Shown in pieces: positions 1-10,052 of a DNA stretch of 64,000 bases (its first letter is position 1; the number at the start of each line of letters is the position of its first letter). The stretch is taken from contig NZ_JAJNDA010000005.1 in the NCBI RefSeq assembly GCF_021026295.1, positions 124,001 through 188,000 on the forward strand, read 5' to 3'. Origin of the DNA: Actinomycetospora soli. GTDB taxonomy: Bacteria; Actinomycetota; Actinomycetes; Mycobacteriales; Pseudonocardiaceae. The notes under the pieces are model-generated. The model saw only the letters and a list, made by a program, of their open reading frames with translations, did no database searches and had not been told where the DNA came from. The translations under genes were made by a program, and so were the position numbers.

Positions 1-977
<977 letters not shown>

Positions 978-992
978 CAGCCCCCCGTTGAA

Positions 993-1037
993 CGAAGGGC
1001 CCCTCCGGTCGAGTAGACCGACCGGAGGGGCCCTTCG
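993..1037. terminator. bidirectional hairpin terminator after gcvP
   Basis: An 18-bp perfect inverted repeat (993-1010 and 1020-1037) with a 9-base loop lies between the convergent gcvP and MFS genes. The outer sequence TGAACGAAGGGC at about 989-1000 is matched again, inverted, at about 1092-1104 at the end of the MFS gene, giving a nested structure. No clear T-tract is present, as with the other hairpins in this window. Confidence 0.8.
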
Positions 1038-1103
1038 CTCGTGCGGCGCCGGACTGGCGGTGGGCGCCCACGGCCCGTCTATCCGACCGAAGGTGCCCTT
1101 CGT

Positions 1104-2477
1104 TCAGTCGGGGGCGGGGGCCGCGACGCCGGCGGAGTCCGCGGGCGCCGACTCGCGCTCCCGCGCGATCCGGGTGCCCACCGCGATCGCCACGGCGGAC
1201 GCGGCGACCATGCACACGCCCACCACCCACAGGCCGGCGCGCTGGGAACCGCTCAGGTCGGCGAGGGCGCCGGTGATGTAGGGCGCGGTGAACCCTGACA
1301 GGTTGCCCAGCGAGTTGATCAGCGCGATGCCGCCCGCCGCGGCGGCGCCGGTCAGGAACTGCGACGGCAGCGCCCAGAACGGGGCGAGCGCGCCGCACAC
1401 GCCGAGTGCGCACAGCGTCACCGCGCCCATCGCCAACCACGGGTTCGCGAGGTAGAGGGCGACCGGGATCGCGAGCCCGCCCAGCAGGGCCGGGGCCGCC
1501 ACGAACCAGGCCCGGCCGCGCATCGAGCGCGCCGCGTCGGCCCGCCGTCCCCAGAACACCATGGCGACGGCGGCGACCACGTACGGGATCGCGGTGACGA
1601 AGCCGCGCTCGAGCACGTCGAGCTTCGTGCCGAACTGCTGCTCGAAGCCGGCGACGATCGTCGGGAGGAAGAAGCTCAGCGCGTACAGCCCGTAGGTGAT
1701 GCCGAAGTAGACGAAGGCGAGCGCGAGGATCCGGGGGTGGGTCAGGGCGCGGCGCAGCGGCCAGTGGGCGGTGCGCTCGGTGGCCCGGGCCTCGGCCTCC
1801 AGCTTCTCGGTGAGCCAGGCCCGCTCGTCGTCGCGCAGCCAGCGCGCGTCACCCGGGCGGTCGGTGAGCGCGAAGAACGTGAGCACCCCGAGCAGGATCG
1901 CGGGGATGCCCTCGGCGGCGAACATGACCCGCCAGCCGGACGCCCCGAAGAGCCCGTCTCCCGCGCGGATCAGCAGGCTGGAGACCACCGAGCCGACGGC
2001 GACCGACACCGGGACCGCCGTCATGAACAGCGCGACCGCGCGCGCCCGCTGCTCGGCCGGGAACCAGTAGGTCAGGTACAGGATGATCCCGGGGAAGAAC
2101 CCGGCCTCCGCCACGCCGAGCAGGAAGCGCAGCACGATCAGCACCGTGGCGTTGGGGACGAACGCCATCGCGGTGGCGATGATCCCCCAGGACACCAGGA
2201 TGCGGGTGATCCAGATGCGGGCGCCGAAGCGGTGCAGCGCCAGGTTGGAGGGCACCTCGAGCACGAGGTAGCCGATGAAGAAGATGCCCGAGGCCAGCCC
2301 GAACATCGTCGCGGTGAGCCCGAGCTCGGCGTTCATGCCGTTGGGCCCGGCGAACCCGATGTTGACCCGGTCCAGGTAGTTCACGAAGTACAGCAGCACG
2401 AGCAGCGGCAGGAGGCGCCGGGCGACCCGGCGCAGTGTCCGCTTCCCGACCTCGGTGTCCGGAGTCGTCGTCGACAT
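1104..2477 (-). CDS. MFS transporter, anion:cation symporter-like
   Basis: A 457-residue integral membrane transporter of the major facilitator superfamily with about 12 predicted membrane segments. The N-terminal half (YFVNYLDRVNIGFA, then GYLVLEVPSNLALHRFGAR) matches the ACS branch, whose members import organic anions such as phthalate, tartrate or sugar acids. The substrate cannot be read from sequence. ATG at 2477 is chosen because a TATCAG hexamer lies 9 bases upstream; a GTG at 2486 is an in-frame alternative giving 460 residues. It is convergent with gcvP and not obviously in an operon; the stress-protein gene upstream on the same strand ends 33 bases away. Confidence 0.85.
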   Translation of the reverse strand: MSTTTPDTEVGKRTLRRVARRLLPLLVLLYFVNYLDRVNIGFAGPNGMNAELGLTATMFGLASGIFFIGYLVLEVPSNLALHRFGARIWITRILVSWGIIATAMAFVPNATVLIVLRFLLGVAEAGFFPGIILYLTYWFPAEQRARAVALFMTAVPVSVAVGSVVSSLLIRAGDGLFGASGWRVMFAAEGIPAILLGVLTFFALTDRPGDARWLRDDERAWLTEKLEAEARATERTAHWPLRRALTHPRILALAFVYFGITYGLYALSFFLPTIVAGFEQQFGTKLDVLERGFVTAIPYVVAAVAMVFWGRRADAARSMRGRAWFVAAPALLGGLAIPVALYLANPWLAMGAVTLCALGVCGALAPFWALPSQFLTGAAAAGGIALINSLGNLSGFTAPYITGALADLSGSQRAGLWVVGVCMVAASAVAIAVGTRIARERESAPADSAGVAAPAPD

Positions 2478-2510
2478 GACGGACACCTGATACGTCGGGT
2501 GTGCCCCGCG

Positions 2511-3323
2511 TCAAGACCGCACGATCACCGCGGGGACGGGGGCCGCCGCGAGGATCGCCCCGACCCGGTCGCCGAGGAAGAACCGGGTCGCGGCGTTCGG
2601 GGACCCGCCCACGACGAGGAGGTCGGACTCGGACCAGCCCGCGGCGTGCACGGCGGCGTCCCAGCTCGGGCCGACGTGCACCCCGGTGTCGGTGCCCTCC
2701 AGGCCGAGGGCGTCGAGGGCCTCCTGCTGGGCCGCGGTGACCTGCTGCGTCCACCCGGCGATGACCGGCTCCTCGGCGTCCAGCCCCACCTCGGGCGGGA
2801 TCGCCGCGCTCCGCCGGACGGCGAACGAGGCCACCCGCAGGGAGGCCGCCGAGCGGCGGGCGAGGTCCGCCGCGGCCGCCAGCACGGCCGGGGCCGCCGT
2901 CGTCCCGTCGAAGGCGCAGGTCACGCGGTCGACGGGCATGCCCGGCACGGAGGCGCCGCCGCCGCGGGCGAGGACCACCGGCACCGGGGAGCTGCGCGCC
3001 ACGCGGGTGGCGATGCGCCCGGACCGGTCGGCGTCGGTGCCGAGCACGAGCGCGGACACGTCGCCCTCGCCCGCGGCCGTCACCAGCGCCTCGGCCACCG
3101 ACCGGCCGTGGACGGTCTCCTGCCGCACCGCGAGGCCGGTCGCGGCGAGCACCCCCTCGACGGCGGTCCACGCCGGGGCCGCGTCGGTGTCGGAGTCGCC
3201 CGGCGTGACGACGAGCGCCACCGCCAGGTCCTCCTCCCACGCCCGCGCGAGCCGGGCCGCGAGGCCGACGGCCCCGCCGGCGTCGTCGCGGGCCCGCGGC
3301 GACAGGCCGACCAGCACCGTCAT
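2511..3323 (-). CDS. universal stress protein, two UspA domains
   Basis: A 270-residue cytoplasmic protein made of two UspA-like domains (about 1-140 and 145-270). Each starts with a hydrophobic beta strand (MTVLVGLS; RVTCAFDG). The second ends with a GGSPNAATRFFLGDRVG segment resembling the ATP-binding loop, but without the usual final Ser/Thr, so nucleotide binding is uncertain. Its GTG/ATG region overlaps the end of the upstream permease gene by four bases (start at 3323, permease stop at 3320-3322), so the two are translationally coupled. The likely role is a stress-related partner of the permease; that is inference. Confidence 0.85.
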   Translation of the reverse strand: MTVLVGLSPRARDDAGGAVGLAARLARAWEEDLAVALVVTPGDSDTDAAPAWTAVEGVLAATGLAVRQETVHGRSVAEALVTAAGEGDVSALVLGTDADRSGRIATRVARSSPVPVVLARGGGASVPGMPVDRVTCAFDGTTAAPAVLAAAADLARRSAASLRVASFAVRRSAAIPPEVGLDAEEPVIAGWTQQVTAAQQEALDALGLEGTDTGVHVGPSWDAAVHAAGWSESDLLVVGGSPNAATRFFLGDRVGAILAAAPVPAVIVRS

Positions 3324-4756
3324 CGACCGTCCTCCTCCGCCGCGATCAGCGCCGAGCGCCGCGAGCCGTACACCGCCCAGAACAGCAGGGCGACGACCAG
3401 CCAGACGGCGAACACGACGATCGTCACCCACGACAGCCCGGAGATCAGGTAGAGGCAGGCGAGGATGGAGAGCACCGGGGTGACGGGGTAGCCGGGCACG
3501 CGGAAGCCGCGCGGCAGGTCGGGGGCGGTACGGCGGAGGACGATGACGCCCACCGACACCACGGTGAACGCCACGAGCGTGCCGATCGAGACGAGGTCGG
3601 CGAGCACGTCGAGCGGCACAAGGCCCGCCAGCAGGCCGACCACCACGGCGACGACGACGGTGTTGCGGACCGGGGTGAGCGTCCGCCGGTCGACCTTCGA
3701 CAGCACCGCCGGGAGCATCCCGTCGCGGCTCATCGTGAACAGGATGCGGGTCTGGCCGTACATCGTCACGAGCGTGATCGAGAAGATCGAGACGACCGCG
3801 CCCGCCGCGAGGACGATCGAGGGCCACGTCGAGCCGGTGACGTCGGCGAGGATCGCGGCGAGCCCCGCCTCCTGGCCCTCGAAGCGCGGCCAGTCCTGGG
3901 CGCCGATCGCGGTGACGGCGACGAGCAGGTAGATCACCGTGACGATCACCAGGGCGAGCACGAGCGCCCGTGGCAGCGTGCGGCGGGGGTCGACGGCCTC
4001 CTCACCCGCCGTCGAGACCGCGTCCAGGCCGATGAACGAGAAGAACACGGTGCCCGCGGCCGCGCCGACGCCCGCGGCCCCGAACGGCGCGAAGTCGGCG
4101 AACCGGTCGGCGGAGAACGCGGTCGCGGCGATCACGCCGAACATGAGCAGCACCGCGAGCTTGACCACGACCATGACCGCGTTCGCCGTCGCGGACTCAC
4201 TGACGCCGCGCACCAGCAGCACCGCGCAGAGCACGACGAGCACCATGGCCGGCAGGTTCACCACCCCGCCCGCGCCGGGCGCCCCGGACAGCGCGTCGGG
4301 GATCCGGACGCCGAGGGTGTCGCCGAGCAGCGCGTTCAGGTACTCCGACCAGCCCACGGCGACCGCCGCGGAGGACACCATGTACTCCAGCAGCAGGCAG
4401 GCGGCCACGGCCATCGCGGGCGCCTCGCCGAGCGTCGCGTAGGCGTAGGAGTAGCTCGAGCCGCTCACCGGCACCGCGGACGCGAGCTCGGCGTAGCACA
4501 GCGCGGTCAGCCCGGCGGTGACCGCGGCGATCACGAAGCTCACGACGACGGCGGGTCCGGCCTCCGGGGTCGCCTCGGAGAGCACGAAGAAGATGCCGGT
4601 GCCGACGGTCGCCCCGACGCCGAACGCCGTGAGCTGCACGAGCGTGATGCTGCGGCGCAGCTCGCCGCCGCCGGCCTCGTCGGCCCCGGTCTCGGCGGCC
4701 ATCGAGGTGACCGGTTTGCGGCGCAGCCAGGCGTGGGCGGGCGGTGCCAGGGGCAT
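3320..4756 (-). CDS. APC-family cationic amino acid permease
   Basis: A 478-residue membrane transporter of the amino acid-polyamine-organocation superfamily, CAT-like branch. It has about 12-13 membrane segments. The signature FGVGATVGTGIFFVLSEATPEAGPAV lies near residues 44-69, and FFSFIGLDAVSTAGEEAVDPRRTLPRA near 236-262. Substrate specificity is not determinable. The start at 4756 (MPLAPPAHAWLRRKPV) is supported by a TAGGGT hexamer six bases upstream at 4763-4768, suggesting a leaderless mRNA. The UspA gene follows with a four-base overlap, which is a common permease-Usp pairing. Confidence 0.9.
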   Translation of the reverse strand: MPLAPPAHAWLRRKPVTSMAAETGADEAGGGELRRSITLVQLTAFGVGATVGTGIFFVLSEATPEAGPAVVVSFVIAAVTAGLTALCYAELASAVPVSGSSYSYAYATLGEAPAMAVAACLLLEYMVSSAAVAVGWSEYLNALLGDTLGVRIPDALSGAPGAGGVVNLPAMVLVVLCAVLLVRGVSESATANAVMVVVKLAVLLMFGVIAATAFSADRFADFAPFGAAGVGAAAGTVFFSFIGLDAVSTAGEEAVDPRRTLPRALVLALVIVTVIYLLVAVTAIGAQDWPRFEGQEAGLAAILADVTGSTWPSIVLAAGAVVSIFSITLVTMYGQTRILFTMSRDGMLPAVLSKVDRRTLTPVRNTVVVAVVVGLLAGLVPLDVLADLVSIGTLVAFTVVSVGVIVLRRTAPDLPRGFRVPGYPVTPVLSILACLYLISGLSWVTIVVFAVWLVVALLFWAVYGSRRSALIAAEEDGR

Positions 4757-4762
4757 CCGCGC

Positions 4763-4768
4763 ACCCTA
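4763..4768 (-). promoter_or_regulatory. -10 element of leaderless permease promoter
   Basis: TAGGGT on the minus strand ends six bases before the ATG at 4756. The spacing puts the transcription start at or next to the start codon. No Shine-Dalgarno sequence is visible. Confidence 0.55.
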
Positions 4769-4782
4769 ATCGGGCGACCGGG

Positions 4783-5700
4783 TCAGGTGCAGGAACGCAG
4801 CGCGGAGACGTCCGGGTCGGCCCCGCGCTCGAACGAGATGTGCACGTGGTCCTCGTGGTTGGCGGTCGCGCCGCCCCGGTCCTCCATGCCCTTCCAACCC
4901 GAGCCGGTGTTGATCCGCTGGTCCCAGATGGCGTAGGAGACGCCGAGCGCGTCGGCGTTGGACATGACGCAGTCGGCGATCGCGTCGCCGTCGGTGGTCA
5001 TGAAGTCCAGCGCGTAGCCGTCGGGGTGGTCGGAGGCGTTCCCGCGGCTGCCGACGCCGAGCACGTCGTGTCCGGGGAACACGCACTCCAGCGCGTTGCC
5101 GACGGTCTGCACCGAGTCCGCGACCCCGCCGTAGCTCGAGTCGGCGCCGCAGCTCGTCACCCGCGCGGCCCGGTCGGCCTCGGCGCGGGCCCGCTCGGCC
5201 TCGGCGGCGCGCGTGCGCTCCGCGGCGGCCGCCTGCTCGGCCTGCTCGGCCTGACGCCGGGCCCGGTCGCCCGCCTTGAACAGGTCCGCGGTCGCCGGGT
5301 CGGCGGACGAGGCGTTCACGACGACGGGTGCGACGGCCGGGGCGGCCGCCGCCGGCGCCGGCGCGAGGCTGGTGCCCTGGGCAGACAGCTCCAGCGTGGT
5401 GTCGTCGGTCGGCAGCTGCAGCGCGGCGGGCGTGACGGCGGCCAGCGCCACCGTGGCGACGCCTGCGGCGACCAGGCCGTGACGGCGGGCGTCGCGGGCG
5501 GCGTGCGCCCGCTGCCGGCGCACGGGACGGCTCGGGCGGCCGTGCCGGTCGGGCGTGAACCCGGCGCGGGTCTGCTCGGCCACGAGGGCGGCGAGGTCGA
5601 GCACGGTCGTGGGGGCGTCGGCGGTCGTCACCGCGCCACGCTGCTCGGGGGAGCGGAGCGAGGTGCGACGCGCCGGCGCCGGGGAGCGATGCCGGGACAC
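4783..5700 (-). CDS. secreted or membrane-anchored M15-like (ARB_07466-type) protein
   Basis: A 305-residue protein likely exported by an N-terminal hydrophobic segment (about 66-92, GLVAAGVATVALAAVTPAAL). An Ala/Glu/Arg-rich coiled coil follows (about 130-165), then a C-terminal domain of about 125 residues. That domain shows SDHPDGYALDF and NHEDHVHISF, an H-x6-D ... H-x-H arrangement like the metal ligands of M15/VanY-type peptidoglycan peptidases and the ARB_07466 family. Peptidoglycan hydrolysis is plausible but unproven. GTG at 5700 is chosen because GGAAGG lies about seven bases upstream; a longer in-frame reading to 5874 would cover the structured leader. Confidence 0.7.
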   Translation of the reverse strand: MSRHRSPAPARRTSLRSPEQRGAVTTADAPTTVLDLAALVAEQTRAGFTPDRHGRPSRPVRRQRAHAARDARRHGLVAAGVATVALAAVTPAALQLPTDDTTLELSAQGTSLAPAPAAAAPAVAPVVVNASSADPATADLFKAGDRARRQAEQAEQAAAAERTRAAEAERARAEADRAARVTSCGADSSYGGVADSVQTVGNALECVFPGHDVLGVGSRGNASDHPDGYALDFMTTDGDAIADCVMSNADALGVSYAIWDQRINTGSGWKGMEDRGGATANHEDHVHISFERGADPDVSALRSCT

Positions 5701-5860
5701 GCGGGGACCTTCCGGGTCGGGGAGCTGTCTCGTACGGGGTCCTGCGACGGAGGCGTCCGCCGGACCGGCCGTCGGGGTCGGCCGGTCCGGCGTGGAAGGA
5801 CCGCTCACGGCGTGGTGGGGAGCCGGTGCCGTGACCTTTCCGTGACTTCTCCTTGACCCA
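5701..5860 (-). promoter_or_regulatory. structured 5' leader of the M15-like gene, possible riboswitch
   Basis: This leader contains a 13-bp perfect hairpin (5758-5770 with 5780-5792). It also has a GGTCACGGCACCGG ... CCGTGAGCGGTCC arrangement and a GACAGCT segment shortly before the ribosome site. Actinobacterial cell-wall hydrolase genes often carry a cyclic-di-AMP (ydaO) riboswitch with GACAGCT near its 3' end. The full consensus is not met by eye, so this is only a candidate. Confidence 0.3.
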
Positions 5861-5970
5861 AGGTAGGCCCTCACCCGTCGTCGGGAAGGCGGCGACGACG
5901 GCCGGGCCCGCCCACGCGGCGAGCGGAGTGCTTTCTCAGCGAGGCTCTCAGCGACGTGAGGCGAACGGTC

Positions 5971-6966
5971 TCAGCACGTGACGCGGGTCGCGAGCGCGCG
6001 GCCGAGCAGCGTCCCGGAACGCCACGCCGTCTCGACCTTCGGCGACCCCCAGCCGTCGCCGACGACCGCGACGAGGTCGTCGTCGAGGTGGAAGGGCGCG
6101 TCGGCCGGGGTGTCGTGGGGCTGCGCGGGGCTCGCGAACGTCCACCGGTGCGCGTGGGTCCACCGGGGCGCGGCCTCGAGGCCGAGGAGGTCGCCGACCG
6201 CCGCGGCCACCTCGTCGACCACGGCGGCCGGGTCGTCGAGGTGGCGGCGGGCGAGGTCGCCGGTGGTGTGCGCGACGAGGACCGGCGCGTCGTCGCCGCG
6301 CCGCGACCCGTCGTCGGCGACCAGCGAGAGGACGGGGTGGTCGTTGACGAACGCGGCGGGCAGCTCGGGCCACGCGCGCTCCGCGTACCCGAGGGCGACG
6401 GCGATGACCGGCTCCCAGGTCCGGTCCGCGACGGCCGTGGCGGCACGCAGCGGGGCGGACACGAGGCGGGCGGCCTGCGGGTCGGGCATCGCGAGCACCA
6501 CCGCGCAGGCGGGCTCGCCGTCGACGGCGGGGCCGGGGGTGACGGCGGAGACCTCGCGGTGGGTCTCGACGGTGAGCCCCTCGGCGAGGTCGGCGACGAG
6601 TGAGCGCAGCCCGCCCGGGGCCGCCCAGCGCTGCGGGCCCGGCTTCGGCTCCGCGGAGCCGTCCCCGGCGTACGCCTGCATGGTGTCGGTCCACGGGCGC
6701 GCGAGACCGCGGCGCTCCCAGTCGGCGACCTGGTCGGCGAACTCGTCGTCGGAGACGGTGAAGTACGCGGCGCCGAGGTCGACGGGGCGCCCGTCGGCGT
6801 CGCCCCGCGGCAACGGCGGGCTGGACAGCCGCCCGCCGACCCGCCCGCTGCGCTCCAGCACCCGCACCGGCACCCCGGCCGCCGTGAGTGCCAGGGCGCA
6901 CGCGATCCCGCTGATCCCCCCGCCGATGACGAGGACGTCGGTGCGGGGCTGTGCGCTGTCGGCCAT
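5971..6966 (-). CDS. NAD(P)/FAD-dependent amine oxidase, renalase-like
   Basis: A 331-residue FAD-binding oxidoreductase. The N-terminus TDVLVIGGGISGIACALALTAAGVPVRVLERSGRVGGRLSS holds the GxGxxG dinucleotide motif and the second GG motif of the flavin monooxygenase/amine oxidase fold. The C-terminal VVGDGWGSPKVETAWRSG is the GD-containing FAD motif. Length and layout match renalase-like actinobacterial proteins; the substrate is unknown. ATG at 6966 is preferred, with another ATG at 6999. It is followed by a 270-base non-coding stretch that holds the leader of the next gene on the same strand. Confidence 0.85.
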   Translation of the reverse strand: MADSAQPRTDVLVIGGGISGIACALALTAAGVPVRVLERSGRVGGRLSSPPLPRGDADGRPVDLGAAYFTVSDDEFADQVADWERRGLARPWTDTMQAYAGDGSAEPKPGPQRWAAPGGLRSLVADLAEGLTVETHREVSAVTPGPAVDGEPACAVVLAMPDPQAARLVSAPLRAATAVADRTWEPVIAVALGYAERAWPELPAAFVNDHPVLSLVADDGSRRGDDAPVLVAHTTGDLARRHLDDPAAVVDEVAAAVGDLLGLEAAPRWTHAHRWTFASPAQPHDTPADAPFHLDDDLVAVVGDGWGSPKVETAWRSGTLLGRALATRVTC

Positions 6967-7037
6967 GGTCGACAGGTCCCCGGCGTACGCGTCGGTCATG
7001 CCTGTGCGGGCCGTTGAGTGAGGCGCGGAGGGACTGC

Positions 7038-8183
7038 TCAGCCGCGCGAGCCCGACCGGGCGGCGTGCGTCGAGTCCCGGACGGTCCCGACGTACTCCTC
7101 GATCAGGTCCTCCAGCGCGATGACGCCGACCGTGGTGCCGTCGTCGGCGACCGCGCGGGCGAGGTGGGAGCCCTCGCGGCGCATCGAGGCCAGCGCCTCG
7201 TCGACCGGCGCGGTGGCCGTGACCCGGGGGAGCGCCCGCACCCGCTCGACCGGGACCACCTGCTCGGGTCCGCCCCCGAGGTCCAGGACGTCCTTGATGT
7301 GCAGGTAGCCGTCGAGCTCCACGCTCGGCGCCACGCCGGTCTGCTCGGGCAGCAGCGGGGTGGTGCCGGGCTGCAGCGCGTTGGCGTCGAGCCGCGGGTG
7401 GGCGTCCGGGGCCTCCGGGGCCTGCACCGGGTAGCGCGAGAACCCGGTGCGGGCCACGGCCTCCTCCACCGCGCCCACCGTGGGGTGGGCGGGGAGCACG
7501 GTGAGCCGTTCGCGGGGGATCAGCACGTCGGCGACGGTCCGCTCCGCGGTGTGCAGCGCCTGGGTCAGCCGGCGGGTCTGCGAGGCGTCGAGCAGCCCCT
7601 CCCGCCGGGACTCCGAGAGCATCTCGGCGATCTCCGACGGCGTGTAGGCCGACTCCCGCTCGTCCTTCGGCTCCACCCCGAGCAGCTTCAGCACGTGGTT
7701 GGCGATCCAGTTGAGCAGACCGATCACCGGCCGGGCGACCTTGAGGAACGCGACCAGCGGCGGCACCAGCCACACCGAGGTCCGCTCCGGGCCGGCGATC
7801 GCGATGTTCTTCGGGACCATCTCGCCGATCACGATGTGCAGCACGGTGACGATCAACAGCGAGATCACGAACGCGATCGGGTGCAGCAGCGCGGCGGGCA
7901 CGCCGATCGGCTCGAACACGGCCTCGAGCAGGTGCGCGAGGGCGGGCTCGCCCAGCGACCCGAGGGCGAGCGAGCAGATGGTGATCCCGAGCTGGGCCGC
8001 GGCCATCATCATCGACAGGTGCTCGGTGGCGCGCAGCACCGTCGCGGCGCCGGACGTCCCGGCGTCGACCATCGTCTCGAGCCGGTCGCGGCGCGCGGAG
8101 ATCAGCGCGAACTCGGCGCCGACGAAGAACGCGTTGCCCAGCAGCAGCGCGACCATGGCGAGCAGGGCCACGTAGTCGTTCAT
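7038..8183 (-). CDS. CNNM/TlyC-type membrane protein with CBS domains
   Basis: A 381-residue protein of the hemolysin C/CNNM family. It has an N-terminal DUF21 membrane domain (about 1-180, four hydrophobic segments, LGNAFFVGAEFALISARRDR) followed by a CBS pair (about 200-365, with VADVLIPRERLTVLPAHP and VGVIALEDLIEEYVGTVRD). These proteins are linked to Mg2+/divalent cation homeostasis; the old hemolysin label is misleading. It lacks the extra C-terminal CorC/HlyC transporter-associated domain of its upstream neighbour. The two genes lie 28 bases apart on the same strand and form a typical actinobacterial pair. Confidence 0.9.
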   Translation of the reverse strand: MNDYVALLAMVALLLGNAFFVGAEFALISARRDRLETMVDAGTSGAATVLRATEHLSMMMAAAQLGITICSLALGSLGEPALAHLLEAVFEPIGVPAALLHPIAFVISLLIVTVLHIVIGEMVPKNIAIAGPERTSVWLVPPLVAFLKVARPVIGLLNWIANHVLKLLGVEPKDERESAYTPSEIAEMLSESRREGLLDASQTRRLTQALHTAERTVADVLIPRERLTVLPAHPTVGAVEEAVARTGFSRYPVQAPEAPDAHPRLDANALQPGTTPLLPEQTGVAPSVELDGYLHIKDVLDLGGGPEQVVPVERVRALPRVTATAPVDEALASMRREGSHLARAVADDGTTVGVIALEDLIEEYVGTVRDSTHAARSGSRG

Positions 8184-8211
8184 CGATCCGTCCTCGCTGC
8201 GTCCGCCCCGG

Positions 8212-9570
8212 TCACGGCGTCATCCCCGCCGTCTCGCGCTCCGGCGCCCGGTCCTCGGCGTCCGGAGGTCGCGTGACCCGCACGTCGGCGATCCGGCGCC
8301 GGTCCATGCGGGTGATCGCCATGCGCCAGCCGTCGTGGGTGACGGCGTCGCCGACCACCGGGATGCGCCCCAGCTCGGCGAGCAGGAAGCCCGCGAGGGT
8401 CTCGTAGACCTCGGAGTCGGGGAACGACCAGCCGACCACGTCGGCCAGCTCGTCGGGGCGCAGCGTGCCGGAGACGATCCAGGTGTCGTCGCCGGTCTCC
8501 CGGAACCGCGCGGTCTCCCCGCGGTCGTGCTCGTCGCGGACGTCGCCGACGATCTCCTCGACCAGGTCCTCGAGCGTGACGATGCCGGCGGTGCCGCCGT
8601 ACTCGTCGACCACGACCGCCATCTGGAAGCCGGTGCCCCGCAGGCGGTCGAGCAGCTCGTCGCCGTCGAGGGAGTCGGGCACCGTGGTCGCGGTGCGCAT
8701 CAGGTTGCGTAGGAACTGCTGCCCGCGGCGGGCCCGGGGCTCGGCGAAGGCCTGCTTGACGTGGACCACCCCCCGGACGTCGTCGAGGTCGCCGTCGATG
8801 ACGGGGAACCGGGAGAACCCGGTGCGGATCGCGGCGGCGAGCAGGTCGTCGACCGTGTCGTCGGTGGACAGCGACTCCACCCGCACGCGGGGCGTCATCA
8901 GCTCGTCCGCGGTGCGCTCGCCGACGCGCAGCGTGCGCGTGAGCACGGCCGCGGTGCCCTCGTCGATGGTGCCCTGCTCGGCGCTGGTGGCCACCAGGGA
9001 GCCCAGCTCCTGCGGCGAGCGCGCGGACCGCAGCTCCTCGGCCGGTTCGACGCCGAGGCGGCGCACGATCCAGTTCGCCGCCCCGTTCAGGCCCGAGATG
9101 AACCAGGACAGGGCCTTCGAGAAGCCGGCCTGGACCCCGGCCACCGTGCGGGCCGTCCGCAGCGGCGCGGCGATCGCGAGGTTCTTCGGCACCAGCTCCC
9201 CGAACACCATCGACAGCGCCGTCGCCAGCACCAGCGCGATCACCGCCGCGGTGCCGCCGGCCGCCCCGGCGGGCAGACCGACGTCCTCGAGCAGCGGGGA
9301 GATCAGCGTCGCGATCGCGGGCTGGGCCAGGTAGCCGGTGACCAGCGTGGTGATCGTGATGCCGAGCTGGGCGCCCGACAGCTCGAACGACAGGTTGCGG
9401 TGGGCCTTCGCGACCGCCTTCGCCCGCCGGTCGCCCACCTCGCTCGCGTGGTGGTCGACCTGGCTGCGTTCGAGGGTGGTCAGCGAGAACTCGGCCGCGA
9501 CGAACACCGCGGTACCGAGGGTGACCGCGACGACCCCGACGAGGCCGAGCACGGAGAGCAGGACATCCAC
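8212..9570 (-). CDS. CNNM/TlyC-type membrane protein with CBS and CorC/HlyC domains
   Basis: A 452-residue paralogue of the following gene, with a DUF21 domain (about 1-195), a CBS pair (about 215-340, ADELMTPRVRVESL and GIVTLEDLVEEIVGDVRDEHD) and a C-terminal CorC/HlyC domain (about 350-435, FRETGDDTWIVSGTLRPDELADVVG). The predicted site is the cytoplasmic membrane with cytosolic CBS and CorC domains, and a role in divalent cation export is inferred from the family. It is the first gene of the pair; the PPOX oxidoreductase gene ends about 10 bases before its start on the same strand, so the three may be cotranscribed. Confidence 0.9.
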   Translation of the reverse strand: MDVLLSVLGLVGVVAVTLGTAVFVAAEFSLTTLERSQVDHHASEVGDRRAKAVAKAHRNLSFELSGAQLGITITTLVTGYLAQPAIATLISPLLEDVGLPAGAAGGTAAVIALVLATALSMVFGELVPKNLAIAAPLRTARTVAGVQAGFSKALSWFISGLNGAANWIVRRLGVEPAEELRSARSPQELGSLVATSAEQGTIDEGTAAVLTRTLRVGERTADELMTPRVRVESLSTDDTVDDLLAAAIRTGFSRFPVIDGDLDDVRGVVHVKQAFAEPRARRGQQFLRNLMRTATTVPDSLDGDELLDRLRGTGFQMAVVVDEYGGTAGIVTLEDLVEEIVGDVRDEHDRGETARFRETGDDTWIVSGTLRPDELADVVGWSFPDSEVYETLAGFLLAELGRIPVVGDAVTHDGWRMAITRMDRRRIADVRVTRPPDAEDRAPERETAGMTP

Positions 9571-9580
9571 GAGGAGAGAG

Positions 9581-10045
9581 CTACCCCTTGTTCAGCCGGG
9601 CCGGGAAGCCCCCGGTGGCGATCGGACCCCAGTGCTCGACCGTGAGGCGGATGACGCACTTGCCCTGCGTCGCCATGGCCTCCTTGTACTCGTCCCAGTC
9701 CGGGTGCTCCCCGGAGATGGAGCGGAAGTACTCACAGAGCGGGTCGAGCGCGTCGGGCAGGTCGAGCACCTCGGCGGTGCCCTCGACGTGCACCCAGGGC
9801 CCGTCGAAGTCGTCGGAGAGCACGCACATCGCGACGCGCGGCTCCTTCCGGATGTTGTGCACCTTCGCGCGCTCGGGGTAGGTCGAGACCAGCAGGCGCC
9901 CGTCGGCGTCGATCCCGAGCGTCACCGGCGAGGTCTGGTCCCCGCCGTCGCCGCGTCGGGTCACCACGATGGCCTTGTGCCGGGTGCGCAGGAACTCGAC
10001 GAGCTCCTCGCGTCCCACCCGGTCGTTCGTCGCCGTCTTCGCCAC
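9581..10045 (-). CDS. PPOX-class F420-dependent oxidoreductase
   Basis: A 154-residue split-barrel flavin/F420-binding protein of the pyridoxamine-oxidase-like class. Supporting stretches are KAIVVTRRGDGGDQTSPVTLGIDADGRLLVSTYPERAKVHNIRKEPRVAMCV and WVHVEGTAEVLDLPDALD, as in mycobacterial Rv1155-type F420 reductases. Homodimeric enzymes of this type reduce biliverdin or other electron-poor substrates with F420H2; the substrate here is unknown. The GTG at 10045 lies seven bases after a TAGGCT hexamer (10053-10058), so the mRNA is probably leaderless. It diverges from the SDR gene. Confidence 0.85.
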   Translation of the reverse strand: MAKTATNDRVGREELVEFLRTRHKAIVVTRRGDGGDQTSPVTLGIDADGRLLVSTYPERAKVHNIRKEPRVAMCVLSDDFDGPWVHVEGTAEVLDLPDALDPLCEYFRSISGEHPDWDEYKEAMATQGKCVIRLTVEHWGPIATGGFPARLNKG

Positions 10046-10052
10046 GGCCGTC

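Noticed and set aside
1737-3452. 571-codon plus-strand frame
   Set aside because: It is antisense to the MFS and stress-protein genes and has a low-complexity charged composition.
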